DNA of 43,623 nucleotides from the NCBI GenBank assembly GCA_963593905.1, contig CAVBBL010000023.1, forward strand, positions 1-43,623. Direction: 5' to 3'. Within the stretch, counting starts at the first letter, position 1. The number at the start of each line of letters is the position of its first letter. Origin of the DNA: CAG-791 sp963593905 (GTDB taxonomy: Bacteria > Bacillota > Clostridia > Lachnospirales > Lachnospiraceae). The translations under genes and the position numbers were made by a program. This document shows, one piece after another, positions 23,416-30,652 of the stretch. The notes under the pieces are model-generated. The model saw nothing but the letters and a program-made list of their open reading frames with translations, made no database searches and had not been told where the DNA came from.

Positions 23416-24408
23416 TTACAGATCCTCTTCCTCTTCATCCTCTGCCAGGATAGCCGGCGCATATCTGTGCAGGAAGCCTTCTACCTTTGCCCAGTAGCCC
23501 ACCGGATCCATGATCACGCTGTTCACATGGTCAGCGCCGGGCACCCAGAGGAATTCCTTGGTGCAGGAAGCTGCTGCATACAGCCGGGGCATCATGGAAG
23601 AAGGAACGAAATTATCTGCCTCACCGTGAATAAACAAAGTCGGTGTCTGAGAATGACGGACGTAATTGATGGGAGATGCCTTAGCCAGGTCAAAGTGTGC
23701 TCTCACCAGACAGATCAGACGCACCATCTGCAGCATCAAAGGTGCAGGAATGATGGCACCGTCCAGGCTGTTATAAACAGAGACGAATTCCTCCATGGCC
23801 GAGGTGTAACCACAGTCCTCTACGGCTGCCAGCACTTGAGAGGGCAGCACCTCGCCGGTGGTCATCATGACCGTCGCTGCACCCATGGACACACCGTGAA
23901 GAATCATCACCGCCTTAGGATCCATTTCCAGAATGTAATCCACCCAGCGAATCAGGTCGTAGTGATCCGGGTATCCCATGCCCACATAGCTGCCGTCACT
24001 GCCGCCATGTCCCCGCAGATCCGGCAAAAGCACATTCATGCCCAATTCATCGTGGTAATACTTTGCAAAAAGTCCCATGCTCTCCGCGCTGTCCGCATAG
24101 CCATGGACACAGATCGCATAGCGGTGGCAGTTAGAATTCAGAGAAGGAATCAGGTTGCCGTGCAGCTTAGTGCCGTTGTCTGCCGTGGTATACACATCTC
24201 TGCGCAGCACATGGGTATTCATCCATCTTCTGCCCTTTACAAATTCCTTTTTGATAGGCTCACTGTCATGACGATGGTCATAGGTCTTGGGTGTCAGGGA
24301 AAATTTGAAAAAGAAATTAGCGGCACCGATCAGCGCACCGATCGTCGCACAGCCTGTCATTTCCATAAGTGTCCCCGCCACACTGAATGTACTCTTTTTC
24401 TTGCTCAT
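23416..24408 (-). CDS. Membrane-anchored alpha/beta hydrolase
   Basis: 330 aa. A hydrophobic segment near residues 15-36 suggests an N-terminal anchor or signal. The fold has ICVHGYADSAESMG (oxyanion region) and LLPDLRGHGGSDG. The nucleophile elbow is HGVSMGAATVMM (Ser), the acid is IHGEADNFVPSSM (Asp) and the base is PGADHVNSVIMDP (His), so the triad is complete. It belongs to the serine-aminopeptidase-like or cell-envelope lipase/esterase group; substrate unknown. It is the second gene of a minus-strand pair after the kinase-like gene (48-base gap), with an acidic C-terminus (LAEDEEEEDL). Confidence 0.88.
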   Translation of the reverse strand: MSKKKSTFSVAGTLMEMTGCATIGALIGAANFFFKFSLTPKTYDHRHDSEPIKKEFVKGRRWMNTHVLRRDVYTTADNGTKLHGNLIPSLNSNCHRYAICVHGYADSAESMGLFAKYYHDELGMNVLLPDLRGHGGSDGSYVGMGYPDHYDLIRWVDYILEMDPKAVMILHGVSMGAATVMMTTGEVLPSQVLAAVEDCGYTSAMEEFVSVYNSLDGAIIPAPLMLQMVRLICLVRAHFDLAKASPINYVRHSQTPTLFIHGEADNFVPSSMMPRLYAAASCTKEFLWVPGADHVNSVIMDPVGYWAKVEGFLHRYAPAILAEDEEEEDL

Positions 24409-24456
24409 AAGAGATTCCTCCTTCTCTTTGCAGGCAGCAGCCGCTTTCCTGTCCGG

Positions 24457-27276
24457 CTACTGCTCATTTTCTTCTGTCCGCACCTGCACACTCACAGTGA
24501 ATGTAGAGCCCATACCCTTTTCACTGCGCACCTGGATGCTGCCGCCCATGCGGCGAATCAGCTCTCTGGCCACTGAGAGGCCGAGGCCTGTGCCTGCCGG
24601 CGCCACTTCCCCCTCCGGTGCGCCACTGAAGGGATCAAAAAGTCCCGGCAGCTTATCCTCGTCAATGCCGCTGCCTGTATCCTGTACGATAAACCGCAAA
24701 AGCACCTTATCGCCGCCGCTTTGCTGCAGCTGTGTCTGCAGGGTGATCTGCCCTCCGGCCGAGGTGTATTTCACCGCGTTATCCAGAATGGAAAACAGAG
24801 CCTGCTCTAACTTCACCCGGTCACCGATCATCTGCTCCGGAATCTCACCAAGCGCAGGCTTTAATACGAACTGCAGGTTTCTGGCCTTGCACCGGCTGCG
24901 CACATAGGCACAGATGCCGTCCATCATCTCCTTATAGGAGAAGCTGCGCTCCTGAATATTTTTCCAGGAATCCCCTTTCCTGACGGTCTCCGGAATGGAC
25001 TGCAGCGCAGCAAGAATCTCTCTGGCCGCTGTGGTGATCTGTGCCCCGGTCTTGCCGCTCTCTGTCAGGGAGGCACCGGGACCCTGCTGCAGCTTGGCTG
25101 ACAGGGACAGGATCTCTTTCACAGGCTCCTCAGTCTCTGCCCGCAGACGGCTCAGAAAATCTTCCTTCAAACGGCTCTCCTGGGCAGCTTCCAGATAATA
25201 ATTCCGGTAAGAATAGGTTTCCTTTTCCTCCTGCATTCTGGTGGCAGTATCATCTGTGGCAAAAATGCCGTAAATCTCTTCTGCTCCGTCCATGCGCACG
25301 AAGCGAAGTTTCTGGGTGCGCCTGCGGCCGTCTGTGCCGATAACATCAATACGGCAGCTCACTTCTCCTTCAATCTCTGTCTCTCTGCTCAATGCTTCCA
25401 GAGAAATGGAATCGATGAATTCCTCCGGTTTCTTTCCGTTGGTCTTATAAAAATCAATAAAATCTTCGCTGTAAGTACCTACCCTTGGCGGCAGTACCGG
25501 TGCGCTGCCCTCCTCATCCGCATAAAACATGGTGAAGTGGTCTGCCTGACCATCCAGACAGGCTATATAATCACAGGCATTTCTGGCTGCTCTGTTTTCC
25601 AGACGACGAAGCATCTCCGAGCTGCTCACATCCCGCAGATAGCCGTACCCGATGAGATTGCCCTGCTCCTGCGTATCGGTCAATTCCATCTGCACCTGCG
25701 CGTAGCGAAGTCTGTTCTGTGCTGTGTACCGGATGATCATCGCCGGCAGCACGGTTTCTGCGCCTTGCTCCAATAAAAGGGGTCTCGCCCAGTCCGCCGC
25801 ACCGGAGGGCATGCCTCCTTCTCCGGTCTGCGCCGCCCGACACAGCTCGCTGAAGGTCTGCACCAGCTCGTCATAGGAAATCTCTCCCTGCCCCTGCTGA
25901 TCATCCTCTTCATGCAGCACATCCGGCAGCAGTCCTGCCACCCCCTGCACCTTATTTTCGGTGATGTCCGCCAGAAACAGTCCCAGACAGCTGCTCTCTC
26001 CTGCTTTCAACTTCTCTGCCTCTGTCTCAAAGCTTTCCCGCAGCTGGCTCCGACGCTTCTGTTCCCGTTCCACCAAAGCAGCATTGTCTCTGCGAAGGCT
26101 CTCCTCCTCTTCCCGCTGCTTGGTGCGGTCCGTATAAGTCAGATACACCAGCATGCCGGCATCCTTGTCTCTGGAAGCGCATACAGACAGGCTGATCCAC
26201 TTCTTTTCATCGGAAACACAGGGATAAATGCCGCAGGCATTGTCTCTGGGAGAGGCCAGCACATGGTTCTTTATCAGGCTTTCCTTGGTCACGCCGGTCA
26301 TCTGCAGTCCATAGAAGAAATCTCTGGATACACCCTGCAGATAATCCTCCATCTTTACACCCAGCATCGCCGGCATACTGTCGCTGACGTAGACTGCCTT
26401 GCTGTGGGTGCCGTCATACTGCAGTACGCAGATGCAGGTGGGCAGATGGGAAACAATGCCGGCAAAAAGGGATGCGGTCATCCGCAGCTTTGTATGTCTC
26501 TCTCTGGCATGGGACACATCCCGAAACAGACAGTAATAGACCGTATTATTCTCATCCTGATAAGTAGGCCTTGCCACCAGCTCGCATACGGCCAAAGCAC
26601 CGTCTGCCCGCTTCATCCGCAGCGTCATACTGACTTCTCTGCCGGCCTGTGCCGCCTTTTCCAACGCTTCCTTTACCTTTGCCCTGTCCTCCTCTTCGAT
26701 CAGGAAAAATGGTTTGTCAGAAAGCGTGGACTGAAAACTGGTCAGCTTGATTCCTGCTGCCGCATAGCCGAAAGCACTGTAGAAGTACTGGTTCTGATAC
26801 AGACTCCTTACTCCTTCTTCCTTCCGGTACGCCAGGATCATGATGCCCGCCGGAATCGCGTTGGTAAATTCCCGGATCTGCTCGGTGCCGCTTCGCTCGT
26901 AAATCCTGGAAAAATGAAGAAAAGAGACCTCGTAGGTCTCCCCGCCGGCGGTAGGCGCCATGGCCAGAGAACAGCGCAGATGCACGGTATTCTCCGGATC
27001 CTCCGGCACTAAGTTTACCTGATAGGTCACCAGGCGCGTGCCGTCTGTATGAGAGTCCGCCATGACGCTCTCCACGTCTACGTAGCGGCGGGCAGGGTCT
27101 TTTTTGATCTCCTTTTGCAGAAAAACAAGCTCTTCTGCCCTTGCCCGGAAATGGTAGACCTCTTCCGGGGTCACCCACACCACGTCCTCCGCCAGATAGG
27201 GAAGACTCTCCTGAGCATCTCTGTTTGTATAAAAGGTTACTAAAAATTCTTTTCCAAATTCAATCACTGTTTGCAT
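24457..27276 (-). CDS. PAS-rich histidine-kinase-like protein lacking the phospho-acceptor His
   Basis: 939 aa from ATG 27276. A SnoaL-like N-terminal domain (~1-115: VTFYTNRDAQESLPYLAEDVVWVTPEEVY) is followed by at least two PAS-like domains (~120-260, 265-395), a helical region (~395-440) and further sensor-like domains to ~690. The C-terminus is a complete HATPase: SILDNAVKYT, VQDTGSGIDEDK, LFDPF, GTGLGLSVARELI. In the dimerisation helix, FLSRLRAETEEPVKEI aligns with FLSNMSHELRTPLNAI, so the acceptor His is Ala713. No receiver or output domain follows. I infer an ATP-binding signalling protein that does not autophosphorylate in the usual way. A promoter overlaps the coding start, see separate entry. 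Confidence 0.85.
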   Translation of the reverse strand: MQTVIEFGKEFLVTFYTNRDAQESLPYLAEDVVWVTPEEVYHFRARAEELVFLQKEIKKDPARRYVDVESVMADSHTDGTRLVTYQVNLVPEDPENTVHLRCSLAMAPTAGGETYEVSFLHFSRIYERSGTEQIREFTNAIPAGIMILAYRKEEGVRSLYQNQYFYSAFGYAAAGIKLTSFQSTLSDKPFFLIEEEDRAKVKEALEKAAQAGREVSMTLRMKRADGALAVCELVARPTYQDENNTVYYCLFRDVSHARERHTKLRMTASLFAGIVSHLPTCICVLQYDGTHSKAVYVSDSMPAMLGVKMEDYLQGVSRDFFYGLQMTGVTKESLIKNHVLASPRDNACGIYPCVSDEKKWISLSVCASRDKDAGMLVYLTYTDRTKQREEEESLRRDNAALVEREQKRRSQLRESFETEAEKLKAGESSCLGLFLADITENKVQGVAGLLPDVLHEEDDQQGQGEISYDELVQTFSELCRAAQTGEGGMPSGAADWARPLLLEQGAETVLPAMIIRYTAQNRLRYAQVQMELTDTQEQGNLIGYGYLRDVSSSEMLRRLENRAARNACDYIACLDGQADHFTMFYADEEGSAPVLPPRVGTYSEDFIDFYKTNGKKPEEFIDSISLEALSRETEIEGEVSCRIDVIGTDGRRRTQKLRFVRMDGAEEIYGIFATDDTATRMQEEKETYSYRNYYLEAAQESRLKEDFLSRLRAETEEPVKEILSLSAKLQQGPGASLTESGKTGAQITTAAREILAALQSIPETVRKGDSWKNIQERSFSYKEMMDGICAYVRSRCKARNLQFVLKPALGEIPEQMIGDRVKLEQALFSILDNAVKYTSAGGQITLQTQLQQSGGDKVLLRFIVQDTGSGIDEDKLPGLFDPFSGAPEGEVAPAGTGLGLSVARELIRRMGGSIQVRSEKGMGSTFTVSVQVRTEENEQ

Positions 27277-27283
27277 AGTTTTC

Positions 27284-27311
27284 ATTATAGCAAAGTAACC
27301 CCATTTGTGAA
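27284..27311 (-). promoter_or_regulatory. Promoter overlapping the start of the PAS kinase-like gene (leaderless transcript candidate)
   Basis: TTCACA (27306-27311), 16-base spacer, TATAAT (27284-27289) on the minus strand. Seven bases separate the -10 from ATG 27276, so the mRNA may start at or next to that ATG. No Shine-Dalgarno is seen before ATG 27276, nor before the in-frame ATG 27285, which lies inside the -10 box. Confidence 0.5.
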
Positions 27312-27386
27312 ATACCAACTGCCATGATAAACTGTCTCTGAAAAATATGAAAAATATCCGTAGTCTTCTTTTTTGAGGTTTATTCC

Positions 27387-28934
27387 ATGCTTTTTAATTC
27401 CTATATATTCCTTTTTATCTTTCTCCCCATCGTTCTCCTTGGCTGGTACGGCTTAAACCACTTCGGCCTCCGGCGCCTTGCCTGCGTCTTTCTCACCGGT
27501 ATGTCCCTGTGGTTTTATGCCTATTTCAATATCAGCTATCTGTTTATCATCCTCTTTTCCATGGCAGCCAATTACGCCCTGAGCGGGCTGCTGGCGCTGT
27601 ATGAAAAGAAGCATCCGGTCTCTCTCTTTATCCGCCGGCTTTTTCTCCTGGTCGGTCTTGCTTTAAACCTGGGACTTTTCTTTTATTTCAAGTACTTTGA
27701 TTTCTTTGTGGAAAATATCAATGCCCTTTTCCATACTGCTTTCGCCCTTCGGCATATTCTGCTGCCTCTGGGCATCAGCTTTTTTACCTTCCAGCAGCTC
27801 TCCTTCATGATCGACCGGGCCAAGGGAAAGGCAAAGCACTATTCCTTCATAAGCTACGCCACCTTTGTCACCTTTTTCCCCCAGCTCATCGCCGGTCCCA
27901 TCGTCCTGTATGACGAGATGATGCCCCAGTTCGAGGATCCCGCCAATCGCCGTTTTCAGCCGGAATCCTTTGCCAGAGGTGTGCTGCTCTTTGCGCTGGG
28001 ACTGGCCAAAAAAGTGCTGCTGGCGGACGTGTTGGCAGTACCTGCCAACTATGGCTTTTCCTGCACCTACAATCTGGACACCCTTTCCGTCATCCTGGTG
28101 CTGCTCTCCTATGCATTTGAGCTGTACTTTGATTTCAGCGGCTATTGCGACATGGCCATGGGCCTTGGGAAGATGTTTAACATCGAGCTGCCGGAGAACT
28201 TTCTCTCCCCTTACAAGGCTGCCACTTCCAAGGAACTGTGGAATCGATGGCATGTGACGCTGACCCGTTTTTTCACCCAATATGTGTACTTTCCCCTGGG
28301 CGGCAGCCGGCGGGGTGCCCCCAGAGCCATGCTGAACATCCTCATCGTCTTTGCTCTGAGCGGTCTCTGGCACGGCGCCAACTGGACCTATGTGGCCTGG
28401 GGCATCATGCAGGGACTATTGGTGGTCTGGGACACCATCGGTCTTTTTCCTGCTGCGCCTGCACCGGGAGAAAAGCCTGCTAAGACCATTTGGGCCAAAG
28501 CAGGACATAAGCCGCTGCTGGTCATTCCAAGACCCCTGGGCACTTTCTTTACCTTCTGTCTCTTTATGATTTCTCTGGTCTTCTTCCGTTCCCAGAGTAT
28601 GACTTATGCTTTTGCAATGTTCCGGCGACTCTTCGTCTTTACCTGGCCGGGCTGGCTCACCCGAACCGCCCAGCCCCTGGATCTGCCGGAGTTGTATCTG
28701 CTTACCAAGGGCGTGGAGGGCTTTGCCCCTTCCCTGTCGGTGTGGCTCTCCTTTGCCATCTGGATGCTGCTCCTTGCCTTCAGCGGCTTTTTGATCTTTA
28801 CCAGGCGCAGGGCCAGTCAGATCGCCGCTTCTGCTCCTCTTAACCGGCGGACCTGTCTGCTGACTGCCCTGCTCCTGCTGTGGGGAATCATCTCCCTCTC
28901 CCAGGTCAGTACCTTCCTGTATTTCAACTTTTAG
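27387..28934 (+). CDS. MBOAT-family membrane O-acyltransferase (AlgI/DltB-like)
   Basis: 515 aa, about ten to twelve membrane segments. It matches the MBOAT family that moves acyl groups across the membrane onto polysaccharide or teichoic acid. Landmarks are MLFNSYIFLFIFLPIVLLGWYGL at the N-terminus, KYFDFFVENINALF, LPLGISFFTFQQLSFMIDRA, TFFPQLIAGPIVLYDEMMPQ, YCDMAMGLGKMFNIELPENF, LWNRWHVTLTRFFTQYVYFP and the catalytic-His motif ALSGLWHGANWTYVAWG. GAGG nine bases before ATG 27387 supports the start. It is followed after 33 bases by an SGNH-like partner. No dlt genes are seen, so exopolysaccharide acetylation is the more likely role. Confidence 0.93.
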   Translation: MLFNSYIFLFIFLPIVLLGWYGLNHFGLRRLACVFLTGMSLWFYAYFNISYLFIILFSMAANYALSGLLALYEKKHPVSLFIRRLFLLVGLALNLGLFFYFKYFDFFVENINALFHTAFALRHILLPLGISFFTFQQLSFMIDRAKGKAKHYSFISYATFVTFFPQLIAGPIVLYDEMMPQFEDPANRRFQPESFARGVLLFALGLAKKVLLADVLAVPANYGFSCTYNLDTLSVILVLLSYAFELYFDFSGYCDMAMGLGKMFNIELPENFLSPYKAATSKELWNRWHVTLTRFFTQYVYFPLGGSRRGAPRAMLNILIVFALSGLWHGANWTYVAWGIMQGLLVVWDTIGLFPAAPAPGEKPAKTIWAKAGHKPLLVIPRPLGTFFTFCLFMISLVFFRSQSMTYAFAMFRRLFVFTWPGWLTRTAQPLDLPELYLLTKGVEGFAPSLSVWLSFAIWMLLLAFSGFLIFTRRRASQIAASAPLNRRTCLLTALLLLWGIISLSQVSTFLYFNF

Positions 28935-28967
28935 ATTTCCAAGGGATTTCCCGGAAAGGCTGTTTCC

Positions 28968-30191
28968 ATGCATTTTTCTGATTCTGAAAGTAAATCTGTA
29001 CAGCAAAGTAAATCTGTACAGCAGTCTCCGCGGGCTGCTACACAGACCGCCGCACAGACTGCCGTACAGATTTCAAAGCGTTTTCTCCTTCGCCTGGCGG
29101 GCCTTCTGGCGCTTTTACTGGCGCTGGTCATTCTGGTCGTGGTGCTCTTCGATCCTTTTTATCACTACCATAAGCCCTGGTTTGGACTGACCGCTGTCCT
29201 GACAGATAAGGAGTACCAATGTGTCGGCACCCTGCGCACCTTCGATTACGACAGTCTGATCGTGGGCTCCTCCGTGGTGGAAAACAATAATAACGCATGG
29301 TTTAATGAGTCCTTTTCCTGCAATGCCATCAAGGCTGTGCGCTCCTACGGCGCTACGGCGGATCTTTGCTATCTGTTGGATGTGGCCCATGAGGACCACA
29401 CTCTCACCCATGTTTTTTACAATATCGATCCTTCTTCCCTGGCCGCAGAGCCTGTGACCACCTATGCATCCACCGGCTGTCCCATGTACCTCTACGATCA
29501 GAATATCCTGAACGATTATCAGTACTGGTTTAACAAGGATGTTCTCTTTGAGAAAATCCCCTACATGCTGATGAAATCCCTCACCGGCTATGATCCGGGA
29601 GAATCCTATAACTGGTCTCAGTGGAAGACTTTCAGCACCGCCTCTATCCTCTCCAATTATGCAAGGCTACCGGAAGTCACCCCTATGATGGCAAAGGACA
29701 CCTATACTTCGCAGCTGGAAGGCAATCTCGCCCTGCTGGAAAAGGAAGTATCCTCTCATCCTGAGACCAGCTATTACTTTTTCTTCCCGCCCTATTCCAT
29801 TCTCTGGTGGGATAATATGAACCGCAGCGGCGAGCTGGAGAGCTATCTGTATAATGAGCAGATTGCCATGGAGCGGCTTCTCTCCTACAGCAATGTGCGG
29901 CTCTTTAATTTCCAGGCCAGAGAGGACATTGTAGCCAATCTGGACAATTACCTGGATACGCTGCATTTTTCAGCGCAGATCAATCAGCAGATGTGTGAGG
30001 ATATGGCAGCCGGAAAAAATGAAGTGACGGCCGATACGGTGGGAAAAACTGCAGCAGAACTGCAGCACTTTGGAGAGCACGTGCTGACAGACCTGATTCC
30101 CGCACTGGAAAAGGACTTCCACTATGCCGAAGCGGCACAGGAGACAGAGGATACGGATACTGCCCAGACACAGACCGGCTTGCCCTTTTAA
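28968..30191 (+). CDS. SGNH/AlgJ-like membrane-anchored partner of the MBOAT acyltransferase
   Basis: 407 aa from ATG 28968, with GGAAAGG upstream. One N-terminal membrane helix (FLLRLAGLLALLLALVILVV) is followed by an extracytoplasmic domain. SLIVGSSVVENNNNAWFNE resembles SGNH block I with the nucleophile Ser. The C-terminal NYLDTLHFSAQINQQM carries the Asp-x-x-His of block V. Proteins of this kind (AlgX/AlgJ, DltD-like) complete transfer of an acetyl group delivered by an MBOAT. The gene pair and the motifs support that role here; the glycan acceptor is unknown. The first ~25 residues are rich in Ser and Gln and come from a direct repeat of AGTAAATCTGTACAGC in the DNA. Confidence 0.8.
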   Translation: MHFSDSESKSVQQSKSVQQSPRAATQTAAQTAVQISKRFLLRLAGLLALLLALVILVVVLFDPFYHYHKPWFGLTAVLTDKEYQCVGTLRTFDYDSLIVGSSVVENNNNAWFNESFSCNAIKAVRSYGATADLCYLLDVAHEDHTLTHVFYNIDPSSLAAEPVTTYASTGCPMYLYDQNILNDYQYWFNKDVLFEKIPYMLMKSLTGYDPGESYNWSQWKTFSTASILSNYARLPEVTPMMAKDTYTSQLEGNLALLEKEVSSHPETSYYFFFPPYSILWWDNMNRSGELESYLYNEQIAMERLLSYSNVRLFNFQAREDIVANLDNYLDTLHFSAQINQQMCEDMAAGKNEVTADTVGKTAAELQHFGEHVLTDLIPALEKDFHYAEAAQETEDTDTAQTQTGLPF

Positions 30192-30292
30192 CCTTTTTAA
30201 CCCTTTTAACCTTTTTAACCCTTTTTCCCCTTTTAATTCTTTTAATACTTTTAATCCTTTTAATACTTTTAATCCTTTTTGTCCTTTTTATA
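30185..30292 (+). repeat. Polypyrimidine/TTTAA tandem tract after the SGNH gene
   Basis: About ten imperfect units of CCTTTTTAAC or TACTTTTAAT starting at the last codons of the gene. Open frames across it (repeated NPFN and NLFN) are by-products of the repeat. Confidence 0.75.
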
Positions 30293-30347
30293 TCATGATG
30301 CCTGAATTACTCCGCGCTTTGCGCTCTCACAATCACGTCATTAAAAC

Positions 30348-30391
30348 AGCAGGCCTTCTTTACCGTCTGAACCTGATAAAGAAGACCTGCT
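30348..30391 (+). terminator. Hairpin after the MBOAT/SGNH pair
   Basis: A 15-base stem AGCAGGCCTTCTTTA / TAAAGAAGACCTGCT with one wobble. The T-run that follows is poor, so termination strength is uncertain. Confidence 0.5.
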
Positions 30392-30506
30392 AAAATCTGC
30401 CAAGACCTGCTGGAACCTGCTGTATGTACATTCTCTATTGCAATATCGCTGTTTTTTATTTTTCTTTTATAAACTCTTACGATTTCTATCAAGAATTGGA
30501 AACAAT

Positions 30507-30535
30507 TTGGACACATTTATTGTTTATCATACAGT
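30507..30535 (+). promoter_or_regulatory. Promoter of the candidate small RNA
   Basis: TTGGAC (30507-30512), 17-base spacer, TACAGT (30530-30535). A second -10 candidate TATCAT is at 30525-30530. Confidence 0.4.
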
Positions 30536-30540
30536 TACAG

Positions 30541-30641
30541 AACTGAAACAGAGACCCCCAATCGCTGAATCAGTTCTGGAGCAATCAACAACTTTTTCAT
30601 ACTCCCCCCTCAAAAGCCCGCACCGCTGCGGGCTTTTTTTT
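30541..30641 (+). ncRNA. Candidate ~100-nt C-rich small regulatory RNA
   Basis: No ORF of note, but a complete small-RNA layout: a promoter upstream; a first hairpin with stem CAGAACTGA/TCAGTTCTG (30538-30546/30570-30578) whose loop shows ACCCCC; an unpaired tail with ACTCCCCCCTC; and a strong intrinsic terminator AGCCCGCA-CCGC-TGCGGGCT followed by eight T. Two exposed C-runs complementary to Shine-Dalgarno sequences are a hallmark of Firmicute RNAs such as RsaE/RoxS, with which I see no further identity. The first hairpin begins at or before the predicted +1, so the exact 5' end is uncertain. Located just downstream of, and antisense to the 3' flank of, the GTPase-NYN gene. Confidence 0.45.
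30615..30641 (+). terminator. Intrinsic terminator on the plus strand
   Basis: 8-bp GC-rich stem AGCCCGCA/TGCGGGCT, loop CCGC, then TTTTTTTT with the stem-closing T. On the minus strand only four T follow, so it acts mainly for plus-strand transcripts. It lies 12 bases from the end of the convergent GTPase gene and may serve both. Confidence 0.85.
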
Positions 30642-30652
30642 GCCGTCGTTTT

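Noticed and set aside
30124..30393. Plus-strand ORF with repeated NPFN/NTFNPF
   Set aside because: It is the translation of the polypyrimidine repeat after the SGNH gene, in a frame different from the gene.
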